In this document: positions 25,601-37,967 of the stretch, piece by piece
Layout: the number at the start of each line of letters is the position of its first letter
Numbering within the stretch: the first letter of the stretch is position 1
Origin: Serilophus lunatus
Taxonomy: Eukaryota > Chordata > Aves > Passeriformes > Eurylaimidae
Length of the DNA: 64,000 nucleotides
Reading direction: 5' to 3'
Assembly (NCBI GenBank): GCA_013399895.1
Contig: VXBA01002873.1
Location: 579,186 to 643,185, forward strand
The notes under the pieces: model-generated
The model's input: only the letters and a program-made list of their open reading frames with translations
What the model was told of the DNA's origin: nothing
The model's database searches: none
Program-made: the position numbers and the translations under genes

Positions 25601-28019
25601 GTACTAACAGAGACTAGATGGGTTGTGAGAAGAGAAAATCAGAGTATCAATGCACAAATGCTGACTGCCATCTGGCACAGATGTCATTTACTGCTGTTCA
25701 TGAATCAGGAACCAGTTAAATTTAACAGATTTAGCAGTCTATCTATCCTTGTGCAATGCTGGGTAATACAATAATTATTCTTTGAAGTCACAAACTGTAC
25801 CGTTCATTATTTTATGAGAATTTTTTCAATTAACACATTTTTTAAATTTGGAGTAATATTCCAAATGTACAACGTAAAAAATCCAATAGCAATGTAGACA
25901 TTTAACAGTAACAGTCTTTCAGCTCTAGAATGTATATGTTTCAAGGCTGCTTTTCGAAAGAGAGCTATCAAGATTGTTAACTGAAGGGTAAACTGCTGAA
26001 TGGTGAAGGGTTTGATTCACTGTATTAAAGGTGAAAGTTTTCAGCTTAAATTTTTATAAAAACACATGCAAAATTATTTTGTGGTGATTTTGATGAGTAT
26101 CGCTGAATAAAGCTTTGTATATGGCATCATGTAGCCATGCATATGATTTTAAAATAAATTACATTATATAGCACTAAAAAAATCTCTTGCATAATTTGAA
26201 ATACTCTAGTATGTTTGCATTTTACTTTTTTTAGGAATAATTACATGTTTACCACATTCAGTGATTTTGTTAAATGCAATCTGTCCAACATTTCCTTATA
26301 AAAGGAAAGCTCTGAACTTTTGAGCTCTTTATGAGCTGCAAATTAATATATTGAGGTATTGTCATTAATAATGACAACCAGTTTATTTTGATTATATGTT
26401 TGGTCATGAAAAACATCCTATATGGGTGATAAAAAAATATTAATTTTATTAAAGCTTTCAAAATTTATGACATCAGCTCTTTGGACTCTTAAAATTTGAG
26501 GTTGTAACTAGGACAGAAAAAGGTGCTTTCAGAAGTTTGTTTTGGCAGACTAAGGCCGAGAAACAAAACAAGAGTGTTATTCAAAATAAAAATGCTGTTT
26601 AAACATGAATTCTGACCTGCAGGTGAGATAATGGTAAAAAAGAAGTGGGGAAGGAGTGAAGGCAAGGGGAAGCACAGCCACTGCACCAGTTAAAGCCTTT
26701 TTGAAACATGGTTGCTTCTAGAATTATACTGTTAGCATTAACTACTCTGCTAAATGTAATTTCAGAGCAGCTTGGCTATGCTGGGACCAATAATGTTTCA
26801 GCAGATGTTAACAGTGAGGGAATTTAAAGATTACAGAGTTTCATGGGTGTAGTAAAGCTGCAGTGGGAACAGAAATATTACCGTAGCTGTTATGTTCTGA
26901 GTGCACCACATTTACTGACAAGTAATACATGAGTGATAGTGAGGATCATGGGAACAGAACTTTATACTTACTGGTCAGCAGCCTATAAATTCCATAAATT
27001 AAACAAAGTTTTATGTATTTTTCATTTCTTTTCAGAATTATCTCCTCTAAGGGCCTCTGCTTCATGTTAATTCCATCAACAAGGCACAGCTCTGTCTTTC
27101 AGCTCTCTTCATAAGAGTATTTCCCTACTTGGATGTTCCCTTCTCCTCTTCCCACTGCCCTCCACTCAGAAGAAACTCAGAAGATTTTCACAAGCAGTGC
27201 TTTCTCTGCAGTGATCATCCATGGGTCGAGCCTTGACAGTGAACCAAAGAGCCACAGACAGCAGCTTCTGTGGCTGGAAGGTCCTTCACAGAAAGACCAA
27301 TTTTCCAAAAATCGCCATCCATCTTGTACATGACTTCTGCCCACAGTCTACAGGCAGAGAAATAATCACCGTGTCTTACTGAGACTGCTAGAGATTTAGA
27401 AATTCATGGGGAAGTTGGTATGTTTTAATTTGCTTCCCTAAAATATTAAAGCTGCAAGCCTGAGATGAGCAAGGCAAACGAGAAAGGATGTAGCACCATG
27501 TAAAAATGTCCAGTGCAGTTCTAGCAGTCAATAGAGTGTGGGGATAAATAAATTGGCCAACCACTATGTACAGCTGTCAAATACAAGGTACATGTTTGTT
27601 CATGGATCTAGCTACAGAGACAGAGCATAAGCCAAGTGTGTATTGCAGAGACCAAGCCTAAGCATGCAGAAAACATAAACTCCTGTATCTGGGCTTAATT
27701 ACTTAAGAATGGATAAAGTGTTAAGATTAATTAAAGTGTTATGTTTAGTTGAGATTTAGATGGTATTCAGCTTCTCTTAATCATGCTGCTCAGCAACAGC
27801 ATGGCTTACTAGTCAAAAAAAAAGAAGAAACTAAGCAGTTCAGAGGAGCAAAGAAAATAAATTTATATTATTTTTCTATCAAAAAAAAAGAAACAGTTTA
27901 TAGTTTAGAGTGAATATATCCTGTGCTGTTACAGAAATGAGATTGGAGGAGATAATTCATATAGTTATGTTTTAAAGGCTCTCACAGACTATGCAGGGCC
28001 TGCTGACTTTTATTCTACT
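22681..28019. other. Unique non-coding DNA
   Basis: Nothing recognised. A short TATATATATCTGTCTGTCTG run lies at about 24110-24130, and CA-rich and A-rich words at 24338-24362. The reading frames are all short (74 codons or fewer) and scattered over both strands. Confidence 0.5.
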
Positions 28020-28062
28020 TTCAGGTTGGACATTAGGAGGGAAAGAAATTACCTTTTGTCAG
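28020..28062 (+). repeat. Possible short CR1 fragment
   Basis: The words 'caggttggacattagga' and 'gaaagaaattacc' match the CR1 segment 'ttaggttggacattaggaa...' that precedes the tail region in avian copies. Only about 40 bases align and the expected continuation is not clear, so this may be chance. Confidence 0.3.
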
Positions 28063-31000
28063 TTTTTCCCATTGCACAGTTCACTACAAGGCACCACTGA
28101 TGCAAAAGTTCCCTTTCCATTCTGCTGACTGTGAAGAGCCCACTGCCAAAGTTGGTCCTGTCCCAGACATCTCCCTTAGTGAGTTAAATGTGAAAGGAAA
28201 CAACACAACACTAGTATGATGCTCGTCAGGATAGAAGACAGCAATACAACATACGACACAGTGAAAGCCTTTTTATTGTGATGGCAGACTTTCACTGTCT
28301 ATCATAAACTTAGTGAAGCAGGCTTTCTCTATCCAGTTCTTCTTTTATTGGGCACAAATCACAGCTGACAGGAAGTTTTATGCTTAAATCCGTTTACTGT
28401 CCTTGTTGGTAGTCTTTAAATTAATATTTATAAGCTAAGAGAGGCCTAAAAGAATGCAGCAGTAAAATATCTAAATGCTTCAGTTTGGCTTGAGTGGAAT
28501 TTTCTCCTTCTCAACCACTGACATTCCTTAATTACTAGTGACCCAGGCATACATTGTTTTCACTGCTCCAAGCCTACAAATCACTGCCTTCCACAGAACT
28601 GGGGCTTAGGGAAGGGGAGGTTAGAAGCAGACTGGTTTGTGTGATATATTGGAAGGATAGGTGTGGGCACAGGCTGAAAAGAAAAGCCTGTCCGAAGTTA
28701 CTACTTCAGACAAATGCCTTAACAGAGTAACTTAGAGCTGAAACAATTGACTTGGATATAAGAAAAAATGATTAACGTTTGAATTGGCAAAAGCAGCAGA
28801 TTTTGTTGCTGTAATTTTTTTAAAAGTGGGAAACAAACCAGAGGGCATACTGAGCTGAAAAAAAAACAACTCAGTTGAGTATATTCACATCTTGACTGGA
28901 TGATACACAGCACACCCATTTTCATTAAATCAATATGAAGGACAATTCTTTTGCATAAAAAAAAACGTTGGGCAAGCTGAAATTAGAACAAAGCTTATTA
29001 AAAGCTAATTTTTTTTAATTTTTTTTTTTTTTTTTGCATTCAATCTTCTCCTCCTTTTTGTTACTATTTTGACTTTTTCTTTTTCCTTGGCATCTTATTT
29101 CTTTCAAAGTAGGTTAAGGGTATGCAACAGAAGAAAAGCAAATATAATAAAAACCAGATCAGCTGTCACCACCTTAGCACATAAGCACATAAAAATAATG
29201 AGGCTGGCTGGACTGGACAAAAAATAAAGGTAACAAATGGTTGGGTCATCTTAAAATGTCATTCTAGGAAAAAAAAATATTGCAAAAGAGAAAAGGGACA
29301 GAGGATTCTAACCTGAAAGATGTGAATCTGCACTCTCACGCTGATGCAGTTTAAGTTTTGGCACATGAATAATTTTATGATTACGTGGTAGGATTCCCAA
29401 ACAAAGGGTAACAGATATGTGTTCGTGCAAGATTCAATAGACCCAAATTACCAGTGTCTGTAGATTGTGTGAAATGTTTTTCATAAGGAATGAATGAGAT
29501 TTTTATGTACCCAAGTAACACAGAAACAACTGAATAGTTTGGAATAGAACCACTGAAAGATGTAATAAAAATCTTTCTCATCTACTACTCATGTCTTTGT
29601 ACCCACTAAATCACTGCCTAAAAAAGATGTCTAAAAGATAGGTTAATGCATATTTGTTTCAATTTGGGAATGGAGCTATTCATCATCCTATTTTATTTAC
29701 TCTACAAAGACTAATTTGAGGACATAAATGATACTTTTTTTGCTTAAAACCTCTGTTGACTCTTTCATGTACCTGCAGATTTGATTTATTACACTTGTCC
29801 AGACTTTCTTCTACATCCTTGACTGCTGTACCTCTGAACCAGTGTGCTGGTAAGTCTCCATCATCTCTCTTCCCAGGAGTGCTATACTTCATACATGCTA
29901 CATTCACATGTTACAATAGGATACTTTTGATACATGGAAAGAAGGCTGGGAAATAAACCACTAATTCTGTACCTCAAAGCTGCCATTCTTTTGTGTTCAG
30001 AAGCTTAAGCTGCCTCAGGTTGTCTTCAAACTTCTTTATAAACAGTGGTTCTACCCACTGAGATAACTAATGAATGCAAGCCTACTCTCACAATTATAAA
30101 ACAGGCATGATTATCTGTTCTAGTAGAATGACTCAGACTCCCCCTAAATCCATTCTATTCTTCCCAAGCAAGATAAAATTATAAGACTTGTAGAATAAGC
30201 TGATCGTCTGCTGATGGCAACTAATTCCCATATAAGTCTCTCTGCTCTTGGGTAGTCAAGCATCCAAAGTGATTCATTTTAGAGCTTAGAAGGAGATGGC
30301 ATTTTGACACCCGGGCTACTATCCTGCCAAATATAAAGACACACACGTGTAAAACTTGAAGCAGGGCATACACACTGGGATATGTGTGATCACAGACAGC
30401 AAGACATAAAAGGCAGGATGATGCCAGACAACAAACGTAAACTCAACGAGTGCTAAATCTGCCCGTTAACTCTTAACTCATTGTTTCTCTGCCTCACTCA
30501 TCCTGTTTGTAAGGGCAAAAATAAGCAGTGATGAATAAGATTTCAAAAGCAAAGTGTGGCAACATTTCCCTTTGCCTCTTGAGTTTTTCATTGGACCCTT
30601 TCAAATATATGAAGTATGTCATGAACACAGGAGTACCCTTTCTTTGTGTCAGTGGTTCTCTGTGCCTTCCCTGACACTATGCCTCTGTTCAAGTGAGCCA
30701 TAGTCAACAGTAATCAGGGCTGCCTCTTTCCTTGGGCCTTATAAAAACCATAGTTTTAGCCTACTTTCATTTAGGTGTTAATTCCTATTCCAGGGGACTG
30801 TCCAAATTCAAAGAATATAATGATTCTACACTTTTTCAACATCTTTAGGGTTATTTGGGTGGCTGATTTTGTTCATGCTTTTTCTGAAAGATAAAAGCAC
30901 AACTGGAGTACTAAAGCAGTTTATAAATGCTTGGAGAAATAAAAAGGTCTAAATGCCTTCGTTTTATTCTAGCTGTTCAGTATTTAAGATGATATTGTTA

Positions 31001-31974
31001 ATGTATACTATATTTCATTCTTTCCATCACCAGGATTGAAGGCCCTGTAGCTCTCAGTCTTGTTTCAGAAAGACTGGCCTGCCATCCATTAAACAGCACA
31101 GCACAGTAACTAATAGCTCCTCCTTATTCAGAATTTTTTTTTAATATGAGAAGATGTCTGTGTAGACTTTTCCCATTGAAACTTGTCTAAAAACTCCTTG
31201 CCTTTTAGTAGTAATTTTCCCACAAGTTGGATGAAGATTACGTGCACACACAACTGAGCATTTGTTGAGGGAATCAGTGCCTATGGCTGAGGGATGCTTG
31301 CTAAATGGACTGTCATGCTTTCTAAATGCACTTTCCCTGGTGCCTCGACCTGAAACAAAGCCCCATGGCAATCATTTTCCATAGCTGAGAGACCTTTAAA
31401 TTGAAATGTTTGGAAGTTGCCTTTCCATTGGCTCCAACCCATTGTTCTCAATAGCCCATTTACTGTAACTTCCAGCTGTCCTAATAAGGACAGAATAGTC
31501 AGTTCCCTCTTCCGTGCTGTGCTATCAAATGCCTCCCCATGTCCTGGTGTGCAAGCTTTGCTCCTCTGGGGGAAAATCCTTTAGAAATAAAGTATTTCTG
31601 ATGTGCACACCAGCATGCTGAACATCTTAGCCAGGATGTAAATTTTCTATTAAGTTATTTAGACTAGGAAGGAAACAGCTGTGTGTGGGGGTTGCATTGG
31701 GAATCCTGGATGCTAACTCTGATGTTGTGGGAAGTTCAAGAAAAGCTTTTTTTCTTTTTGTTTACTGCTCTGCTAGGCCTGTGCAGGTAGCTTGTTGTTA
31801 TCTTGCTTTGGTTCTGTTCATTTCCCATTGCTCTTCCTCTGCTTTTCCATTCACTACCCAGAATGGGATAGAAACATCTTTTCAGACTGAATAAAGTCCA
31901 TTTCCCTCACTCATCCACACATGTCTTTCCACCTCTTTAACCTCAGGGACTTAATACTGCCCCCCTGCCCCTAT
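28063..31974. other. Unique non-coding DNA with a poly-T tract
   Basis: No gene or transposon recognised. A near-continuous T tract (29009-29035, interrupted by AA) is followed by a pyrimidine-rich region to about 29100. Frames are short and unrecognised. Confidence 0.5.
29009..29035 (+). repeat. Poly-T tract
   Basis: T8, AA, then T17. It could be the poly-A end of a minus-strand retrocopy, but no retrocopy is recognisable next to it. Confidence 0.9.

Positions 31975-32050
<76 letters not shown>
31975..32050 (+). repeat. Compound (TC)n(CA)n microsatellite
   Basis: About 10 TC units (31975-31994) run directly into about 28 CA units (to 32050) without interruption. It is the longest dinucleotide array in the window and is probably polymorphic. 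In the minus frames it produces long Cys-Val or Arg-Glu runs. Confidence 0.98.
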
Positions 32051-32052
<2 letters not shown>

Positions 32053-32158
32053 CTTCTCCCCCACCACCTCCGTTTTCCTTAGTGAATTTTTTGGCAGGGG
32101 AGGAGGGCAGGGGAACAGGACTTACTCTTTGAGCCTGAGCTAAGACAATATTTATTAC

Positions 32159-32362
32159 CATTTTCATGTCTCCTGTCTGAAATAGAATTTTCTTCAGATC
32201 AGGGAGAGCTTTAGAGAGGGGATGGGATTCAGGTACTTGGATGCCTTGAAGTCGATCCTTCACTTCTTCTTCCCCTGGGCTGAAATCTTGTGGCACTTTG
32301 CATAGCAAGGTTTTAGTACCAAGGCTGATGCTGGCTTCAGTGTCTGAGGGAATTGCAGCCAC
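32159..32362 (-). other. Candidate exon, unrecognised
   Basis: On the minus strand an AG at 32364-32363 (word CAAACACAG) precedes an open stretch of exactly 68 codons. It ends at ATG|GTAATA, a usable donor (exon end 32159). The frame continues open into the CA repeat. The peptide is rich in Pro, Glu, Asp, Lys and Leu and contains Leu-Pro-Asp-Leu-Lys-Lys-Ile-Leu. I do not recognise it. A second minus-strand open stretch (32712 to about 32846) ends at a better donor, AGG|GTAAGC, but its phase does not join this one directly. These could be exons of an unknown transcript or chance. Confidence 0.15.
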
Positions 32363-32422
32363 CTGTGTTTGGCCACAGTTATGAAGGGCTGGAAAGTAAA
32401 GATGTTAGAAAGAAAGGAAATT

Positions 32423-32550
32423 GAAAAGGAAAAGGAAAAAAGGAAAAAGGAAAAGGAAAAGGAAAAGGAAAAGGAAAAGGAAAAGGAAAAGGAAAAGGAA
32501 AAGGAAAAGGAAAAGGAAAAGGAAAAGGAAAAGGAAAAGGAAAAGGAAGG
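32423..32550 (+). repeat. (GGAAAA)n hexanucleotide array
   Basis: About 128 bases of near-perfect GGAAAA units with small length slips at the left edge. The plus strand is pure purine over the whole array. Open frames crossing it read Glu-Lys repeats on the plus strand and Phe-Ser or Phe-Leu repeats on the minus strand; these are artefacts of the repeat. Confidence 0.98.
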
Positions 32551-33944
32551 ATTCTTCAGGATGCAAGAAGGCTTTGGATGTCCAATCCACTCTCTAAACA
32601 AACTCTTCTGAGGGTTAAAACCATAAATAAGGAGCCCTGAGCTGCTGCATAAGACTTCAGTGCTGCCACATCAACAGCTGTAAATCTGCTCTCAAGCTCT
32701 TCTTGCTTACCCTGTAGGGGAAGTACAATTCTGCCTGGATGAGGCAGGAGCATTTGCTGGCAGTACTCTGGCAAACAGTCTTCCAGATGTTTGATGAGAA
32801 TGACAGCCTCAGAGTGGGAGTGCTTGAGTGTGTGCATGCGTGCCACTCTTTAAAATTCAAGGCTAGCTTGCAGCATTATCAGGGAGTGAAAATGTCAAAA
32901 GAAGACAGTGTTCATAGCAGGCATCGCATTTCAGGCCTTAGGAGAAAAAAAAATGAGGAAAGACAGCACTGAAGCAATTTAAAAAATAAAGAAGGGGAGA
33001 GTGAGCAGTAGTTAGAACAAGTCTGTGAAATGTGAAACAGATTTGATACCCCCAGTCCAAACCTGTGTGCCAGCACTTGTCTGGCCTCATTGAGCAGTAT
33101 TTTGAATCTCGGTGCCCCATTGCATCTATTTGGTACCCCCCCACCCTTTCCAGGCCCCATTTCCAGCTACACTGCATTTAGAAAAATAGGCTCTAAGTTT
33201 TTCCTTATGATGTCTGGCTCTCACCTCTGACCTTCTCCCGACTTCTTCCGCAAATGTCCTTCACTGCCATGCCATTGCTGCAGTCCCATCTCCTGCTTTT
33301 GCAATTTTTGCTCTGCACATGTTCCAGTTTTCCTCTGTCCCTGAGGCTGTATGTCTTACTTTTCCCCATCACCTGCAAAGTCAATTCCATTGCATGGCAC
33401 ACACACTGTATCCTATTCTCCCATCCTTTGTCTAATTGGCCTATACAGGTTGCATGTATAATAACAACATGTTAGCCTGATCTGATTTTTTTACCTTTTC
33501 CCATTATCTGGAATGTTACATTAGATTTTCCTGATTTATTCCACATCTGAGTGGAAAATATATAGATAAGTGAGTCTATCAAGTAACATCATAATTTTCC
33601 AAATACTTTTTTTTTAAAGTTTGAGAGCTAATCAAGTTCTTAAGTATCTCAGCTGCTGTCATTTCCATATTGGTTTATTTCCTTCAGATGAAAACTTTTT
33701 ATGAACACCATATACTGAGGCCATGAGTATTTACTGGTAAAAGTATTTTTGCCTTCTCTTTTGGATATGCTTGATTCAGTCTGGAATTCCTGCTTTCCAA
33801 AATACCTTAGGCATGTTTTCCATTGCACTATTGATCTTTGCAAGTCTATGCATTTTATATAAGAGCTTCGCTATCCCTGCAGAAAGGAAAACCTTTTTGC
33901 TTCACAAATAAATGTATTACAGTCTTTTTTTTTTCTTTTTCCCA
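32551..33944. other. Non-coding DNA with overlapping short frames
   Basis: Many frames of 60-100 codons overlap on both strands. The only one with a supporting signal is the minus-strand frame at 32556-32846, which contains a good donor-like AGG|GTAAGC (exon end 32711). No repeat was recognised. Confidence 0.4.
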
Positions 33945-33958
33945 CCCCCCCCCCCCCC
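33945..33958 (+). repeat. Poly-C run
   Basis: An uninterrupted C14, preceded by a pyrimidine tract from about 33921. Runs of this kind are rare in birds' AT-rich DNA and are prone to sequencing error. Confidence 0.95.
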
Positions 33959-34280
33959 ACTTGAATGTAAATCTCTTGTAATATGACCTAGATATTGCAA
34001 AGAGAAGAATCTTGGTTTGGTTTTGTTTGGAAAGACATTTCAAGTGGATCTGACAATGTTGGGCAAAGCATCTAAGGGTCACACTGGCTGAGTGCACTAA
34101 TTTCACCTTCCTTCCTCTGTAAGCCATGCTGAAACACAGTTTTTGACAAAATACTTGTACATTATTCTGATAACCAGTGCCCTTCATGTAAAGTATCCAC
34201 ACTGCTCTACTGAGGGAAAGAAAGCTTATGGCTCAGTGCACTGCTCTTACTCCAGAGCCTCTGCCGTCTTCCCTAAAAAA

Positions 34281-34352
34281 ACACCAAGGACCGATGCTTT
34301 CCTTGGTGTAACAGCACTGACCCCTCTGAAATTACACCAGGCATGAATTTGA
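34281..34352. repeat. Relic of a palindromic MITE-like repeat
   Basis: The words TTGGTGTAACAGCACTGA and ATTACACCAGGCATGAATTT follow the pattern 'ggtgtaactccactgac...gagttacaccagggatgaattt', a palindromic repeat I associate with turtle, crocodilian and bird genomes. The left part also forms a perfect 10-bp stem, ACACCAAGGA (34281-34290) with TCCTTGGTGT (34300-34309), around a 9-base loop. The family name is from memory and not certain. The copy is decayed and has no coding capacity. Confidence 0.45.
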
Positions 34353-37300
34353 TCAAATTTGTCATCAAATCCATTTTGTACCAGCAGGAGCACAGACGAA
34401 CGAGGTGAGCGATCCCGCAAGTCCCATCCAGGGCTTTTCAGTTGCCCTCACTATTACCCCAGGCTCCTTCCTCACCTTAGGCTGAAGGGAATGATAAGGT
34501 CCAACTTGTCAGTACTCATTAGTTATTCACAAAACTATCACACCTTTGACAGATCTGTCAGTTTTTATACAAAAACCGAATGAGCAAGGATGCTGAAGTT
34601 TCCTTTCAGCACACTGGAGGGCAGTCCTTTTTGCCACACCCTTAAGGCTTTCATGTCAGGGCTTAGTTGCAATGACAGAGCAGTGTGAGAGAGCTATCAT
34701 TTCGTCTGGCCATTCTGTGCTTTCCTCTGGACAGATTATACTTGCCCCCTGGTAGTTTTAGAGAATTAAGCTTCCATTCTTTATATAAAGTATAAATAAT
34801 TAATAAATAAATAAGTGTGGTATGTAATTGATATAAACATGTAACATCAAACATCCAATTTATGTTAGAGGTATGGATTAGATGAAGATATATCTTTTTC
34901 TTAATGCTTCCTAAAATAAATTTGGCACATTGCCACATAATAGAGATCAGTCTTTTGCAAGAACAAATGACAATTTCTGTTGTAAAAATATGAAATCAAG
35001 AAAGGCCAAGCACAGAATAGAGCAGTATGTTTGCTAATGAGTTTGTGGTCAGATCTGTAATTTAAACTTGACAGTAGAATCACAGAATTCAGATTAATAC
35101 AGAAGCCACCAGGGATCTTAGGAAACATTATGTTCAATAGAGTGTATGGCTAATGGTTACAAAGTACAAAGGATATGGATAAGCATGGCTGATTTATGAA
35201 AATGCTGTCTGTATACTGAATGTATTTATTCCAGCATTTGGGCTTTGGTTGCATTTAAAATGAAAAGGAAGGCTGCTTATTAATTTTACATGAGCTTTTT
35301 TGGCTATCTTATTCGGGGCCAAGTTCCAAGTGATTTGCTGCATCCTTCTCTACACACAGTCATTACATGGCCTGAACTTCAAAACTGGTTCTAAGTTTTC
35401 AATGGTTTGATAATCCTGTTATCATGGCCCCCATTTTCTAAAAATCATCGTAACTAGGAACAGTGCCTTTTAGTGCTTCAAATCATTAACATACCTGCTG
35501 AACGGAAAGGAAAGGGTCTTGTGCAACAAAGTTCTTCAGTGCCAGCATGTACATCACAGTAGTCTGAGATTTTTCTCAGAAACCATAATGCATTCAAAAC
35601 CTGAACTTCACACACTTGACTTCATGACACATTCCCACACTGGCATTGAGTTTGTCAAACCTTGTTGAGCACATTTGGCTTATCTATATTGCAGTTCTTA
35701 TGAGTGTTGGTGACTTTTATAACAGAAGATGTCTAAAAAGAGCAAGGATTAGATAATAGTCTTTTCCCTTTGCTTTTAAATGTTATAACAATAAATGCTT
35801 ACTGGTGCCATATACAATTTGGATCTACCTTTCATAAAGATGTAAGGTTTATTCAATCACATAGTTTGCCTGTTTGTGCATATGCATGTGTGTATTTTAA
35901 CCTATGCAGGTTTTAATCTATTTGCTGATTTTAGACAAATTTGGCAGAGCAGTAATCTTTAAGATTAAAAAAATCCTCCACTTGTGGAAGGATGGAAGGA
36001 GGATGAAAAGGAGGTGAAGAAAAGACACCCGATAAGGACCCTGCCTAACAACAAGACTACAGAGTGAGTTCATGCATTATTAACCATAAAGAGTCCACAC
36101 AGTATATCTATCTATATATTTCTCAGGGAGTGTGAGAGATGGACCATATGTGCCCCACCCATGGGAAAAGCTTCAACTGTAGCTCACAATTAATTATGAG
36201 GCACAAAGCAGTAGGAAACAGGGCTTCTGTTCTTGCAAAACTACTTATGTTTTTATTTTCCTTCCATAGCACTTCTGAACATAGAAAATGTGACACTTGA
36301 ATGTACCTCAGGACTTCTTTATAGAGATATTTTGCTACCACTTTTCAGTCTGTGGTAAAAAAAGAATGAGCACATATGTTAAATAACATAAACCAAATGG
36401 AGTTATCCTTTTTTATGCCTATTACTCTTTTAGTTTGTATCACCTCTTCAGTAGTAGTAGAAGAGTAATAATAATTTAAAAACCCATAGACACTCCTCAG
36501 TGATGTAAGTGGAAGTGAAGTTACTCCAAATATTAAAGCTAGGAAAAGCCGATTCAGGAAAGATAAGATGGATTGACCTCCCCAGACAGCATTTCTCAAT
36601 TTGTATCAGTGTATTACTACTTAAATATGACTCTCATCTTTATCCTTAACATCAATGAAATTGAACTGCCTTTCTGACTCTCATTGGTGAGTGGGTATGG
36701 ATATGGAGAGGGAAAAAGGTGGTAATTGCAATAGGAACATCTTCAAATGAACCAGAAATGTTGTGTGAAACAAGCTCTTCTCCCTGCTTTGTATTCTATC
36801 TTTATTTCCCATTTATTGGAGAGATGAATGAGTGCAGTACACAGGCCGAATAACAAAATGATCATAAAATAATTACATCATCAAAACTAATGTCATATCC
36901 CATGTCCTAATTGCTTGAAATGTGGTGGTCCAGAAATGATGCTTTACTTCCTTCCTCAAAGTCTCCTGACTGCAGCTAAAGTTGGATCAATTTTGAATCA
37001 CTTAAAGCCTTGTTACTGTGCTTTTGTTGCAGAAAAACCTTCCCACTGCACTGCCTTTCCCATTCTTACACAACTCAGTTCATGTACTACTGCAACAGAT
37101 TCAGAGCATGGTACTGACCGAGAGCCCAACTTGGCTCCCACTGGAGACCACAGCAGGTCTCTGCCTGACTTTGACTGCAGATGGATCCGAAGTGGAATGT
37201 GAATGAGCACATAGGTTCTAGATTTTTAAGACTCCCAGGCATTGGTTTTGCACCAAGGAAAATAAAGGCAGAATAACGACTGTTGTTTTGAAAAGAAGAT

Positions 37301-37377
37301 AGAGATGGGGGTGGGAAAAGAGGAGCATCCTTTCTAATTATATAACAGACATAACAGGATGCAGAAGTGTATGATGA
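34353..37377. other. Unique non-coding DNA
   Basis: No gene recognised. A donor-like CGAACGAG|GTGAGC lies at about 34405 in a small CpG-dense patch, but no matching acceptor or good frame was found. A CTATCTATATA run lies at about 36107-36119. The words at 35074-35092 (AGAATCACAGAATTCAG) recall a CR1 tail but do not continue. Confidence 0.45.
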
Positions 37378-37512
37378 GGCCCTGCTACTGCAACACAGCT
37401 AAGCATAGGCTTAAAATTAAGCATTTATTTAAGGGTTTTGCTGAATAAGGATGAGATCATGCACTTACTTAAAGTTAAATGTATGCTTAAGTGCTTTGCT
37501 GAATCTGGGCCC
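37378..37512. repeat. Relic MITE-like element with inverted ends
   Basis: The right end reads TATGCTTAAGTGCTTTGCTG, then AATCTGGGCCC. The left end, GGCCCTGCTACTGCAACACAGCTAAGC split across 37378-37404, is close to its reverse complement. CTTAA and TTAAGC words repeat through the middle (TTAAAATTAAGC, ACTTAAAGTTAAATG). This is the layout of a palindromic non-autonomous DNA transposon whose consensus contains 'cttaagtgctttgctgaatc.gggcc', seen in turtles, crocodilians and birds. The exact family name and a target duplication could not be established. Confidence 0.55.
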
Positions 37513-37939
37513 AGATACATAAACCATTAAACAGTCACTTTAAGAAAGCGGTAGAAAGCTGTTGTACAATTTCTAGACCTTTTAAGTTACTTCTCCTACA
37601 TATCCCCCATCTCTTTCTTATTTGCTCAAGGAGGATGTTTTTAAAGCTCCAGTTCCCCAAAAACGATAATGTTCATTGCTACCCAATTGTAATGCATATT
37701 GCTCCGTGCAGCCCCAAGCATGTGTTCAGACATATAATCAAGCAAACAGGAGACTAGAGTCTTGCCAGTTGGAATACTGTCAGTCGCAGATGCCATGATT
37801 TTTTATTTTTTTTTTAGCCATTAATAAGGAGGGGAAGAGATGTTCATAAAAGCTAGCTTTTGCTGTCCATTTTTGACACTCTGTTCCTGTGGCTTGGGTT
37901 ATTTGGGTACATGTTGCTTTGTGTCTGTGAGGGCTCTTT

Positions 37940-37967
37940 CCCCCCCCCCCCTCCCCCTCTCTCTCCC
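37940..37967 (-). other. C-rich tract, G-quadruplex on minus strand
   Basis: A run of C (37940-37951), then CCCCC, CT repeats and CCCC. Read on the minus strand this gives four or more G-runs of at least four with short spacers, a strong quadruplex pattern. The CT-rich part can also form an i-motif on the plus strand. Confidence 0.6.

Noticed and set aside
31943..32060. Cys-Val and Arg-Glu runs at the end of a minus-strand frame
   Set aside because: They are translations of the compound (TC)n(CA)n tract. The rest of that frame is treated separately as a low-confidence exon candidate.
32260..32611. Glu-Lys and Phe-Ser repeat proteins
   Set aside because: They are translations of the (GGAAAA)n array in different frames.
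35072..35125. CR1-like tail word AGAATCACAGAATTCAG
   Set aside because: The expected continuation (ggttggaagggacc and so on) is absent, so one short word is not enough.
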